Source: an uncultured Sphingomonas sp. (lineage in GTDB: Bacteria > Pseudomonadota > Alphaproteobacteria > Sphingomonadales > Sphingomonadaceae). Taken from it: DNA of 64,000 bases. The notes under the pieces were generated by a model. That model made no database searches and was not told where the DNA came from. It saw only the letters and a program-made list of their open reading frames with translations. The position numbers and the translations under genes were made by a program. The stretch is from assembly GCF_934560975.1 (NCBI RefSeq), contig NZ_CAKTFO010000009.1, positions 1 through 64,000 of the forward strand, given 5' to 3'. Below are positions 38,925-47,568 of this stretch, piece by piece. Positions within the stretch are counted from its first letter, which is position 1. Every line of letters begins with the position of its first letter.

Positions 38925-40256
38925 CTACCTGCCCTCGCCTTCACTCTCGACCCCGCCCGCGCTGCCGATCGAGCTGTCCACCAGCCCGATCCGCATCATC
39001 CACCAGAACAGGGCGATGCCGGGCAGCGCGATCACGGTGGTGAACAGGTAGAATTCGACATAGCCGAACGCCTCGATCAGCGCGCCGGCGGTGGTGCCGG
39101 TGACCAGGCGCCCGACCACGCTCGCCGCCGCCGAGATCAGGGCATATTGCGCGGCGGTGAAGCGCAGGTCGCACAGAGCGGAGAAATAGGCGACCACGGT
39201 CACCCCGCCGATGCCGCTGGCGAGATTCTCGAACCCGATCGCGCCCGCCATCGCCCAGTTGCTATGGCCCGCCCCCGCCAGCCCCGCAAAGCTCAAGTTA
39301 GACAGCGCCATTAACACCAGGCTCAACAGTACCGACCGCTTCAGGCCCAAGCGCGCGTAGAGAATGCCGCCGATGAAGATGCCCGCCAGATAGGCCCAGA
39401 AGCCGAAGCCGACATCGTAGATCGCGATTTCGTCGTTGCTGTAGCCGAGGCTGTCGAACAACAGGCGAAAGGTGAGGTTCGCCAGCGTATCGCCGATCTT
39501 GTGCAGCAGGATGAAGGCCAGCACGATCAGGGCCCCGCGCCGGCGGAAGAACTCCACGAACGGCCCCGCGACCGAACGCCACACCTCCGCCGCGCCACGC
39601 CGCGCGATCGGATCGCGGTGACGCTGCGGCTCGCCCATCACCAGGGCCGTGAGCATCGCCGGCAGCGCGAACAGCGCGCAGGCGAGATAGCCCCCGCTCC
39701 ACCCGATCCGCGCCGCCAGCACCAGCGCCAGCCCGCCGGCCGCGGTGGAGCCGATCCGCCAGCCATATTGCGACATGCCCGAACCGGTGCCCAGTTGGCG
39801 CGGCTCCAGCAACTCTATGCGGTAGGCGTCGATGACGATGTCGAACGTAGCGCCTGCCACCCCCACCAGGATGGCGGCGCGCACCGTGGCCGCGATGCTC
39901 GCCTGCGGATCGACCAGGGCCAGGTTGGCCACCGCCAGTATCACCAGCAGGCCCGCCACCAGCATCCACGACACGCGCTTGCCCATCCGCCCGATCAGCG
40001 GCAGGCGCACGCCATCCACGACCCACGCCCACAGGAACTTGAGATTGTAGACCAGAAAGGCGAGCGTGAAGGCGGTGACGGTCTTCTTGTCGATTCCCGC
40101 CTGTGCCAGGCGCGTGGTCAGCGTCGCGCCGATCATCGCATAGGGAAAGCCGGACGACATGCCCAGGAACAGCGCCGCCACCGGCGCCGCCTCCGTATAC
40201 GGCTTGATCGCATCCAGCCAGCCGCGCGCGTCGCGCCGTTCGTCCACCCCGTTCAT
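38925..40256 (-). CDS. AmpG-family MFS permease
   Basis: The 443-residue protein has about twelve membrane segments and the AmpG-like N-terminal FLGMSSGFPYAMIGATLTTRL followed by FLVYNLKFLWAW. AmpG imports anhydro-muropeptides from peptidoglycan turnover. The N-terminal start at 40256 (MNGVDERRD) is preferred over a GTG three codons earlier. A single-domain response regulator lies 36 nt upstream on the same strand. No beta-lactamase or AmpR-like gene is nearby, so an induction role is not implied. Confidence 0.85.
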   Translation of the reverse strand: MNGVDERRDARGWLDAIKPYTEAAPVAALFLGMSSGFPYAMIGATLTTRLAQAGIDKKTVTAFTLAFLVYNLKFLWAWVVDGVRLPLIGRMGKRVSWMLVAGLLVILAVANLALVDPQASIAATVRAAILVGVAGATFDIVIDAYRIELLEPRQLGTGSGMSQYGWRIGSTAAGGLALVLAARIGWSGGYLACALFALPAMLTALVMGEPQRHRDPIARRGAAEVWRSVAGPFVEFFRRRGALIVLAFILLHKIGDTLANLTFRLLFDSLGYSNDEIAIYDVGFGFWAYLAGIFIGGILYARLGLKRSVLLSLVLMALSNLSFAGLAGAGHSNWAMAGAIGFENLASGIGGVTVVAYFSALCDLRFTAAQYALISAAASVVGRLVTGTTAGALIEAFGYVEFYLFTTVIALPGIALFWWMMRIGLVDSSIGSAGGVESEGEGR

Positions 40257-40292
40257 GCACGTCACGTTAGCGCCGGCGCGCGCCGGGGCAAC

Positions 40293-40715
40293 CTATTCGG
40301 CGAACAGGGTGAAGCCTTTGGGTACTCGCCGGGGCTGACGCCCGGCCAGGCGCGCGTCCACCGCCTGGATCGCGCCGAGCAGGTCGCGCTGGCTATAGGG
40401 CTTGGCGAGCAGGCCCATCGCGGAGTTCCGTGCATCGTCGGGGCAGGATCCCGTCACATAGACCAAAGGCACTCCGCGTTCCTTGGCGATGCGGGCCACG
40501 TCCCGCCCGCTGCCGCCCGACGACAGGTTGACGTCGGCCAGGACCAGGTCGACCCCCTCCATGATCGCGGCGATCGCTTCCGGCACGGTATCCACCGTAG
40601 CCGCCACTTCGTAGCCGGCGTCGCGGAGGAAATGTTCATTGTCGAACGCGACGAGCGGCTCGTCCTCCACGATCACGATGCGATGGATGATCCGCTCCGT
40701 CTTCCCGAACAGCAT
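40293..40715 (-). CDS. Single-domain response regulator
   Basis: The 140-residue protein is a receiver domain only: acidic pocket VIVEDEP, phosphoacceptor D61 in LVLADVNLSS, a Thr/Ser switch in VYVTGS and Lys in LLAKPYS (K105). No output domain is present. It probably acts through protein-protein contacts or as a phosphate sink. No histidine kinase is adjacent. It is upstream of the AmpG-like gene and divergent from the symporter. Confidence 0.88.
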   Translation of the reverse strand: MLFGKTERIIHRIVIVEDEPLVAFDNEHFLRDAGYEVAATVDTVPEAIAAIMEGVDLVLADVNLSSGGSGRDVARIAKERGVPLVYVTGSCPDDARNSAMGLLAKPYSQRDLLGAIQAVDARLAGRQPRRVPKGFTLFAE

Positions 40716-40805
40716 CGACGCCACACCCCATTGCCATGCCGGCGGGGCTTGACGGCCCGCCGCTTTCACCCGACCACCGTTGCCGCATCCCCCCAGGAGA
40801 ATGGC

Positions 40806-42068
40806 GTGGCCAAACGGATTACCTTCTACATCCTTGTCGCGATGATCCTGGGCATCATCGTTGGGTTCATTGTCAACGTCGCCGTTGTCGATGCAACCGC
40901 CGTCGCAACGATCACCGATGGCCTTTCGATCCTGACCGGCCTGTTCCTGAAGCTGATAAAGATGGTTATCGCCCCGCTGGTGTTCGCCACCCTGGCCGGC
41001 GGCATCGCGCACATGGGGGACAGCAGCGCGCTGGGCCGGATGGGCGCGCGCGCGATCGGCTGGTTCCTGCTCGCCAGCGTCGTCAGCCTGGCGCTGGGCC
41101 TGCTGTTCGTGAACATCGTCCAGCCGGGCGTCGGCCTGAACCTGCCGCTGCCGGACAGCCACCTGGCGGGCGTGGTCGACAAGCCGCCTTTCTCGTTCAA
41201 GGCCTTCGTGCTGGATCTCGTGCCCAGCTCCATCGTCGATTCCATGGCCAAGAACGCCGTGCTGCAGATCGTGATCGCCGCCGTGTTCGTCGGCGTCGCC
41301 GCAACCGCCCTGGGCGAACGGGCCGAACCGGTCGTCAAGCTGCTGGAGGCGATCACCCAATTGATGTTGCAGATCACGGATTACGTGATGCGGCTGGCCC
41401 CGCTGGCGGTGTTCGCGGCGGTGGCGTCGGCGGTGGCCAAGGAAGGCCTCGGCATCCTTGTCACGTTCGGTTATTTCATGGGCGGTTTCTACCTCGCCCT
41501 GATCGTGCTGTGGCTGGTGCTGTTCGGGGTGGCGGCACTGGCGGTCGGATCGCGCGCCCGAGACCTGTTCCGCTATATCCGCGCGCCGTTCCTGCTCGCA
41601 TTCTCGACCGCGTCGTCGGAGGCCGCCTTTCCACGCACGCTGGAGGCGCTGGAGCGGTTCGGGGTGCCGCCCCGTGTCGCCGGCTTCGTCCTGCCGCTCG
41701 GCTATTCGTTCAATCTCGACGGGTCGATGATGTATTGCAGCTTTGCGGTGATGTTCATCGCCCAGGCTTATGGTATTCCCCTGACCTGGGGGCAGCAGAT
41801 CGTCATGCTGCTCCTGCTGATGGTCACCTCCAAAGGCATTGCGAGCGTTCCGCGCGCCAGCCTGGTGGTGATCGCCTCCACCCTCCATTTCTTCGACATA
41901 CCAGAGGCCGGATTGCTGCTTATCATCGCCGTTGATCAATTCCTGGACATGGGCCGTTCGGGCACCAACGTGGTCGGCAACGCCGTCGCATCGGTGCTGG
42001 TCGCCAAGTGGGAGGGGCTGCTAGGCCCCCAGCAATCCCCCGTGATCGAGCCGCTACCCACGCCATGA
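40806..42068 (+). CDS. Dicarboxylate/amino acid:cation symporter (DAACS)
   Basis: The 420-residue carrier of the DctA/GltP type has eight or so membrane segments plus two re-entrant loops. It shows AFSTASSEAAFPRTLE, GYSFNLDGSMMY, TSKGIASVPRASL and DQFLDMGRSGTNVVGN. The family imports C4-dicarboxylates or acidic amino acids with Na+ or H+. Aspartate, glutamate or succinate cannot be separated from sequence alone. The GTG at 40806 has AGGAG seven bases upstream. It overlaps the pseudouridine synthase gene by 4 nt. Confidence 0.92.
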   Translation: MAKRITFYILVAMILGIIVGFIVNVAVVDATAVATITDGLSILTGLFLKLIKMVIAPLVFATLAGGIAHMGDSSALGRMGARAIGWFLLASVVSLALGLLFVNIVQPGVGLNLPLPDSHLAGVVDKPPFSFKAFVLDLVPSSIVDSMAKNAVLQIVIAAVFVGVAATALGERAEPVVKLLEAITQLMLQITDYVMRLAPLAVFAAVASAVAKEGLGILVTFGYFMGGFYLALIVLWLVLFGVAALAVGSRARDLFRYIRAPFLLAFSTASSEAAFPRTLEALERFGVPPRVAGFVLPLGYSFNLDGSMMYCSFAVMFIAQAYGIPLTWGQQIVMLLLLMVTSKGIASVPRASLVVIASTLHFFDIPEAGLLLIIAVDQFLDMGRSGTNVVGNAVASVLVAKWEGLLGPQQSPVIEPLPTP

Positions 42069-42793
42069 GCCGCGAACCCCAACGCATCGCCAAATTGCTA
42101 GCGCGCGCCGGCATCGCCTCCCGCCGCGAGATCGAGCGCATGATCGAGGCGCGGCGCATCTCCATCGACGGCAAGCCGCTGGAAACGCCCGCCACCATCG
42201 TCACCTCGCTCCACGGCGTGACGGTGGACGGCAAGCCGGTTCAGGCCCCCTCCCCTACCCGCCTGTTCCTGTTCCACAAGCCCACCGGCCTGCTCACCAC
42301 CGAGCGGGATCCGCGCGGGCGGCCCACCATCTACGACCGGCTGCCCAACGACATGCCGCGGGTGGTGCCGGTCGGCCGGCTCGACCTCAACACCGAAGGG
42401 CTGCTGCTGCTGACCACCGACGGCGGGCTCAAGCGCCAGCTGGAGCTGCCCGCCACCGGCGTCGAACGCACCTATCGCGCGCGCGCCTTCGGCACCGTGT
42501 CGCAGGCGCAGCTGGAGGATCTGATCGAAGGGGTGGAGATCGAAGGCGTCCGCTACGGATCGATCGACGCCAATCTGGAACGCCGCACCGGCGCCAATGT
42601 CTGGATCGAGATGCGGCTGCGCGAGGGCAAGAATCGTGAAGTGCGCCGCGTGCTGGAATATCTCGGCCTCAAGGTCGGGCGCCTGATCCGCACCGCCTAC
42701 GGCCCGTTCGTGCTGGACGACATGCCGGTCGGCAGCGTGGGCGAGGTGCGGCAGCACGATCTCGTCGCGTTCCGCAAGACGTTGAAGGCATGA
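42065..42793 (+). CDS. Pseudouridine synthase, RsuA/RluB family
   Basis: The 242-residue enzyme has an N-terminal S4 RNA-binding domain (RIAKLLARAGIASRREIERMI) and the catalytic VGRLDLNTEGLLLLT motif with the essential Asp. EGKNREVRRVLEYLGLKVGRLIR completes the RsuA/RluB/E/F family signature. It isomerises a specific uridine in 16S or 23S rRNA. Which position cannot be decided here. It is coupled by ATGA overlaps to both the symporter and rsmD. Confidence 0.92.
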   Translation: MSREPQRIAKLLARAGIASRREIERMIEARRISIDGKPLETPATIVTSLHGVTVDGKPVQAPSPTRLFLFHKPTGLLTTERDPRGRPTIYDRLPNDMPRVVPVGRLDLNTEGLLLLTTDGGLKRQLELPATGVERTYRARAFGTVSQAQLEDLIEGVEIEGVRYGSIDANLERRTGANVWIEMRLREGKNREVRRVLEYLGLKVGRLIRTAYGPFVLDDMPVGSVGEVRQHDLVAFRKTLKA

Positions 42794-43344
42794 GGATCAT
42801 CGCAGGCGCATGGCGCGGGCGGACGCTGACCGTGCCGGCGGGCGCGACCACCCGCCCGACCGGCGACAGGACGCGCGAGGCGCTGTTCTCCATCCTCACC
42901 AGCCGGATCGACGCGTTTGACGGATTGATGGTGGCGGACATCTTCGCCGGCACCGGCGCGCTGGGGCTGGAAGCTCTGTCGCGCGGCGCGGCGCATTGCA
43001 CCTTCGTGGATCAGGACCGGGAGGCCCTGAAGGCGATTCGCGCCAATATCGAGAAGCTGGGCGCTGATGCGGACGTGATCCCGTCGGCCGTGTCGGGCCT
43101 CGGACCGTCAGGGCGCGCCTATGACCTGCTGATGTTCGACCCGCCTTATGGGTCGGGCGGGGCGGGCGCGCTGATCGAGCGGCTGACCCGGCTGGGCTGG
43201 GCCGCGCCGGGCGCATGGGCGACGGTGGAGACGCGCAGCGACGAGCATGTCTCCGCCGCCGGCTGGCTGGTGGAGGCGGAGAAGAGCTACGGCCTGCCCA
43301 AGCTCACCGTCTTGCGCCGAGCGCCAGAAGCGCCACCACACTGA
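42790..43344 (+). CDS. rsmD: 16S rRNA (guanine966-N2)-methyltransferase
   Basis: The 184-residue class I SAM methyltransferase has RIIAGAWRGR at the N-terminus, the RPTGDRTREALFSIL segment and SAM loop DIFAGTGALGLEALSRGA, and the catalytic MFDPPY motif. These identify RsmD, which methylates G966 in the 30S subunit. It is coupled to the pseudouridine synthase gene, and its 3' end overlaps the convergent MHS transporter by 41 nt. Confidence 0.94.
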   Translation: MRIIAGAWRGRTLTVPAGATTRPTGDRTREALFSILTSRIDAFDGLMVADIFAGTGALGLEALSRGAAHCTFVDQDREALKAIRANIEKLGADADVIPSAVSGLGPSGRAYDLLMFDPPYGSGGAGALIERLTRLGWAAPGAWATVETRSDEHVSAAGWLVEAEKSYGLPKLTVLRRAPEAPPH

Positions 43345-44572
43345 TCGCCGCCATCCCGCTGCAATAGAGGCCGACCAGCGACAGGCCACCCATGCTCGCC
43401 ATCGCCTGCGCCGCAAAGGGCGTGAGCCCGCCGCCGAGGATGCCGGCCAGGTTGAAGGCCATCGACACGCCGGTATAGCGCACCAGCGGCGGGTAGAGGC
43501 TGGGGAGCCAACCGCCGAGCGGGCCATAGGTGAAGCCCATCACGAACAGGGCGACACACAGGAACAGGAACATCAAGGCGAGCGAGCCCGATCCCATCAG
43601 CGGCTGGACCAAGAAGCCCAGCAGGATCGCGGCGACCGATCCACCGATCAGCACCCGCCGCTCGTCCCAGTGGCGATCGGCGGCCCAGGCGGCGAGGATG
43701 ATGCCCACCCCCATCAGCAGGATCGCGCCCAGCTGCACCGACAGCATCTGCTGCATGGTGAAGCCCAGCGTCTTGACGCCGTAGCCGAGCGCAAAAGCGG
43801 TCGCGAGATAATAGAGGACGAAGCAGGCGATCGCCCCCAATGTACCGCCGATCAGCGGCTTGCTGTCCCGCGCGATCAGGGTGGCCAGCGGCACCTTGGG
43901 CGGTTCCGCCTCCGCCAGTGCAGCCGCGAATTGCGGCGTTTCGGCCAGCTTCAGGCGGATCCACAGGCCCACCCCCACCAGCAGGGCCGAGGCGGCGAAG
44001 GGGATGCGCCAGCCCCAGTCGCGAAACTCCTGTGGGGTCAGGATCAAGCCGAGGATGAGGAAAAAGCCGTTGGCCGCCAGGAAGCCGACGGGAGCGCCCA
44101 GTTGCGGAAACATGCCGAAGCGCGCGCGCCAGCCGGGGGGCGCATGCTCCACCGCCAGCAGCGCCGCCCCGCCCCACTCCCCGCCCAGGCCGAAACCCTG
44201 GCCGAAGCGCAGCACGCACAGCAGCAGGGCCGCGGTCCACCCGGCGGTGGCATAGGTCGGCAGCACCGCGACCAATGTGGTCGATATGCCCATGGTGAGG
44301 AGCGAGGCCACCAGGGTCGACTTGCGCCCGACCCGGTCACCGAAATGCCCGAAGAAGATGGAGCCCAAGGGCCGCGCCACGAAGGCGACGCCCAGCGTGG
44401 CGAACGCCGCCAGCTGCTGCGTCTCCTTGACCGCGCTCGGGAAGAACAATTCGCCGAACACCAGGCTGGCGGCGGTGGCATAGACGTAGAAGTCGTAGAA
44501 CTCGATTGCCGTGCCGATCAGGCTGGCCGCCAGCACGCGCCGCGTCGATGGTCCAGTGCCGCCCTTGCTCAT
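43304..44572 (-). CDS. MHS-family MFS transporter
   Basis: The 422-residue protein has twelve predicted membrane helices and the MHS N-terminal motif GTAIEFYDFYVYATAASLVF, followed by RPLGSIFFGHFGDRVGRK and GFGLGGEWGGAALL. MHS symporters take up carboxylates, shikimate, proline/betaine or similar solutes with H+. The substrate is not predictable. The ATG at 44572 is favoured over an upstream Met that would sit outside the conserved N-terminus. Confidence 0.88.
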   Translation of the reverse strand: MSKGGTGPSTRRVLAASLIGTAIEFYDFYVYATAASLVFGELFFPSAVKETQQLAAFATLGVAFVARPLGSIFFGHFGDRVGRKSTLVASLLTMGISTTLVAVLPTYATAGWTAALLLCVLRFGQGFGLGGEWGGAALLAVEHAPPGWRARFGMFPQLGAPVGFLAANGFFLILGLILTPQEFRDWGWRIPFAASALLVGVGLWIRLKLAETPQFAAALAEAEPPKVPLATLIARDSKPLIGGTLGAIACFVLYYLATAFALGYGVKTLGFTMQQMLSVQLGAILLMGVGIILAAWAADRHWDERRVLIGGSVAAILLGFLVQPLMGSGSLALMFLFLCVALFVMGFTYGPLGGWLPSLYPPLVRYTGVSMAFNLAGILGGGLTPFAAQAMASMGGLSLVGLYCSGMAAISVVALLALGARR

Positions 44573-44670
44573 CCGCTCTCCCCTCCCCGCCGTTACAGGC
44601 CGCCTCCTATCCAGCGGCGCGGGCGCGCTGTCGAGAGTGGACAGGCCGGTGATGGACATCGGACAGGGGC

Positions 44671-44701
44671 AAAAAGAAAGGGGCCGCCGTGGCGACCCCT
44701 T
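44671..44701 (-). terminator. Intrinsic terminator after the small Ala/Pro-rich secreted protein
   Basis: AGGGG and CCCCT with inner CGCC/GGCG form a strong stem (44679-44700). On the minus strand the stem is followed by TTTCTTTTT, a good U-run, 25 nt after the stop. Confidence 0.75.
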
Positions 44702-44726
44702 CCCGTAACGACGATGTCGGTCGCGA

Positions 44727-45098
44727 TCAGCGACGGCGACGGCCGCCGCCCTGCACGCACTTGTCCGTCACCGAACGCGAGCAGCGCGGCAGGTTGGCGC
44801 TGTCGACCGGCGTCGGATTGGTCATGTTGGACTGCATGCCCGAGGAGGAGGTCATCGCAGCATCGGGTGCCGGCGGTGCGCTCATGGCCGGATCGGCCGG
44901 GGCGGTCGTGGGCGCACCCATGCCCGGATCGGTCGCACCCGGCGTCATCGCGCCGGTGTCGGGAGTGGCGGGATCCATCGGCGCGATGCCCGGCGTGGTT
45001 GCGCCCGGTGCGTCCGTCGTCGTGGTAGACGGCATGTCCTGCGCTATCGCAGCGGTGCCAAGGCTCAGGCCGGCGAGGATCAGCAACGTCTTCTTCAT
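44727..45098 (-). CDS. Small secreted Pro/Ala/Thr-rich protein
   Basis: The 123-residue protein has a signal peptide (MKKTLLILAGLSLGTAAIAQ) followed by a low-complexity region of Pro, Ala, Thr, Gly and Met. It ends with two cysteines (LPRCSRSVTDKCV) and an RRRR tail. No domain is recognised. AAGGAGGT lies upstream of the ATG. It has its own terminator, so it is probably a single-gene unit. Confidence 0.7.
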   Translation of the reverse strand: MKKTLLILAGLSLGTAAIAQDMPSTTTTDAPGATTPGIAPMDPATPDTGAMTPGATDPGMGAPTTAPADPAMSAPPAPDAAMTSSSGMQSNMTNPTPVDSANLPRCSRSVTDKCVQGGGRRRR

Positions 45099-45229
45099 GG
45101 TACACCTCCTTGCGTTGGTGCGCCGGCGAGTTCGACCCGCTCGGCCGCAATAACAAACATGAACTCAACGGCAGACCCTACCGATCAACGGGGCGTAAAG
45201 TTCCATCGACGCTTGCCCCGCCCACTGCC

Positions 45230-45244
45230 GTTCCCTACCTGTTC
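45230..45244. promoter_or_regulatory. LexA-type box GTTC-N7-GTTC at the uvrD start
   Basis: GTTCCCTACCTGTTC matches the alphaproteobacterial LexA consensus and ends 4 nt before the GTG start used for uvrD. It overlaps a possible -10 (CTACCT) spaced 16 nt from TTGCCC (45213-45218). If the transcript starts near 45247, the mRNA would be leaderless. Confidence 0.45.
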
Positions 45245-45248
45245 GCGG

Positions 45249-47537
45249 GTGAGTCTTCCTGCTGCATCCCCGTCCGAACCCGCCTATCTGCGCGGGCTGA
45301 ACATACCCCAGCGCGATGCGGTGCTGAGCAGCGAGGGGCCGGTCCTGGTGCTGGCGGGCGCGGGAACCGGCAAGACGGCCGCCCTCACCGCGCGGCTGGC
45401 GCACCTGATCGCCACCCGCCGCGCCTGGCCGAGCGAGATCCTGGCCGTCACCTTCACCAACAAGGCCGCGCGCGAGATGCGCGAGCGGGTCGGACGGATC
45501 ATGGGCGAACAGGTGGAGGGGATGCCGTGGCTCGGCACCTTTCACTCGGTCGCGGCGAAGATGCTACGCCGCCATGCCGAACTGGTCGGCCTGCAATCCA
45601 ACTTCACCATCCTCGACACGGACGACCAGCTGCGCCTGTTGAAGCAGTTGATCCAGGCGGCGGAACTGGACGAGAAACGCTGGACCGCGCGCGCGCTGGC
45701 CGGGCTGATCGACCGGTGGAAGAACCGGGGCTGGACCCCGGCGGAAATCGACGCGGCGGAGAGCGAGGCGTTCGCCAACGGGCGCGGAGCGGAACTGTAC
45801 GCCAACTACCAACAAAGGTTGCGGGCGGTGAATGCCTGCGACTTCGGCGACCTGCTGCTGCACATGCTGGTAATCCTGAAGACGCACCGCGACGTGCTGG
45901 CGCACTATCAGCAGCGTTTCCACTACATCATGGTGGACGAATATCAGGACACCAATGCCAGCCAGTATCTGTGGCTGCGGCTGCTGGCGCAGGAGCGGAA
46001 GAATATCTGCTGCGTGGGTGACGACGATCAGTCCATCTATTCGTGGCGCGGCGCGGAAGTCGCCAACATTCTCCGCTTCGAGCGTGACTTCCCGGGCGCC
46101 AAGGTGATCCGGCTGGAACAGAATTACCGCTCCACCCCGCACATCCTCGGCGCGGCCAGCGGGCTGATCGCGCAGAATGGCGGGCGGCTGGGCAAGACGC
46201 TGTGGACCGAAATCGACGTGGGCGAGAAGGTTCGCGTCATCGGCGTGTGGGACGGGCCGGAGGAGGCCCGCCGCGTCGGTGAGGAGATCGAAGGAGCACA
46301 GCGTGCCGGCCAGACGCTGGACACAATGGCGATCCTGGTGCGCGCGCAGTTCCAGACGCGCGAGTTCGAGGACCGTTTTATCGCGATCGGCCTGCCCTAT
46401 CGCATTGTCGGCGGCTTCCGCTTCTACGAACGGGCAGAAATCCGCGATGCCTTGGCCTATTTGCGCGTGATCGCGCAGCCGGCTGATGATCTGGCGTTCG
46501 AGCGGATCGTGAACGTCCCCAAGCGCGGCTTGGGCGACAAGGCGGTGGCCAAGGTCCACCAACTGGCGCGGGCGGAAGGGCTGCCGCTCACCACTGCGGC
46601 CGCGCGCATCCTCGACACGGACGAGCTGACACCGCAGGCACGCCGGGCGATGGGCAATCTGATCGGCGACATTGCGCGCTGGCGTTCGCGCCTGAACGAA
46701 CTGCCCCATGCCGAGCTTGCCCGGCTGATGCTGGACGAAAGCGGCTATACCGGCATGCTCCAGGCGGAGAAGTCGGCCGAGGCGACGGGACGGCTGGAGA
46801 ACCTGACCGAGCTGACCCGCGCCATGGAAGAATATGAAACGCTGGGCGCTTTCCTGGAACATGTCAGCCTGGTGATGGACAATGATGCCGACCAGGATCG
46901 CGACAAGGTCACGCTGATGACCATCCATGCCGCCAAGGGGCTGGAATTCGACACGGTGTTCCTGGCCGGGTGGGAGGAAGGCGTGTTCCCGTCGCAGCGC
47001 GCCCTGGACGAAGGCGGCACCGCGTCGCTGGAGGAGGAGCGCCGGCTGGCCTATGTCGCCATCACCCGCGCGCGCAAGCGGTCCTACATCCTCCATGCCG
47101 CCAACCGCCGCATCTATGGCCAGTGGACCAGCTCTATCCCGTCCCGCTTCGTGACCGAATTGCCGCCCGAGCATGTCGACAGCGAGACGACCATGAGCGG
47201 CGGCGAGAGCCTGTGGCGGGCGCAATGGAGCGAACAGGCCGATCCCTTCGCCCATGTCGCGCGCGAGCGGCCGGGACAGGCGGCGACGCGCGGCCCCGGC
47301 TGGCAGCGGGCGGCGCAGAAGCCGCTCGACATGGCCCCCACCCGCCTGGCCGAGGTGAAGGCAAGCGCCGCCAGCTTCGCCGCGAAGTCGCGCGCTGACC
47401 TGACGCTCGGGCAGCGCGTGTTCCATTCCAAGTTCGGCTATGGCGCGATCGCGAAGATCGAAGGCAACAAGCTGGAGATCGATTTCGAACATGCCGAGCG
47501 CAAGCGGGTTCTCGACAGTTTCGTGACGCTCGCCTGA
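45249..47537 (+). CDS. uvrD: UvrD/PcrA-type DNA helicase
   Basis: The 762-residue superfamily 1 helicase carries Walker A GAGTGKT (about 37-43), TFTNKAAREM, the VDEYQDTN motif, GDDDQSIYSWRGA, QNYRS and the later TIHAAKGLEF and YVAITRARK motifs. UvrD unwinds DNA in nucleotide excision and mismatch repair. The GTG at 45249 is preferred because the AYLRGLNIPQRDAV core follows it and a LexA-type box lies just before it. An ATG at 45159 would add 30 unconserved residues. Confidence 0.93.
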   Translation: MSLPAASPSEPAYLRGLNIPQRDAVLSSEGPVLVLAGAGTGKTAALTARLAHLIATRRAWPSEILAVTFTNKAAREMRERVGRIMGEQVEGMPWLGTFHSVAAKMLRRHAELVGLQSNFTILDTDDQLRLLKQLIQAAELDEKRWTARALAGLIDRWKNRGWTPAEIDAAESEAFANGRGAELYANYQQRLRAVNACDFGDLLLHMLVILKTHRDVLAHYQQRFHYIMVDEYQDTNASQYLWLRLLAQERKNICCVGDDDQSIYSWRGAEVANILRFERDFPGAKVIRLEQNYRSTPHILGAASGLIAQNGGRLGKTLWTEIDVGEKVRVIGVWDGPEEARRVGEEIEGAQRAGQTLDTMAILVRAQFQTREFEDRFIAIGLPYRIVGGFRFYERAEIRDALAYLRVIAQPADDLAFERIVNVPKRGLGDKAVAKVHQLARAEGLPLTTAAARILDTDELTPQARRAMGNLIGDIARWRSRLNELPHAELARLMLDESGYTGMLQAEKSAEATGRLENLTELTRAMEEYETLGAFLEHVSLVMDNDADQDRDKVTLMTIHAAKGLEFDTVFLAGWEEGVFPSQRALDEGGTASLEEERRLAYVAITRARKRSYILHAANRRIYGQWTSSIPSRFVTELPPEHVDSETTMSGGESLWRAQWSEQADPFAHVARERPGQAATRGPGWQRAAQKPLDMAPTRLAEVKASAASFAAKSRADLTLGQRVFHSKFGYGAIAKIEGNKLEIDFEHAERKRVLDSFVTLA

Positions 47538-47542
47538 TCCTC

Positions 47543-47568
47543 GCGGGCCGGCTTACCCGCCGGTCCGC
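47543..47568. terminator. Bidirectional hairpin between uvrD and the S9 peptidase
   Basis: A 10-bp stem with one G-U pair (GCGGGCCGGC/GCCGGTCCGC, loop TTACCC) begins 5 nt after the uvrD stop and contains the S9 peptidase stop in its loop. On the + strand it is followed by TTTG. Confidence 0.6.

Noticed and set aside
39501..40805. A long + strand N-terminal extension of the DAACS symporter frame
   Set aside because: It runs antisense through the AmpG-like and response regulator genes; the GTG at 40806 with AGGAG is the supported start.
42267..42276. GTTCCTGTTC resembling an SOS half-site pair
   Set aside because: The spacing is 2 nt, not 7, and it is inside the pseudouridine synthase gene.
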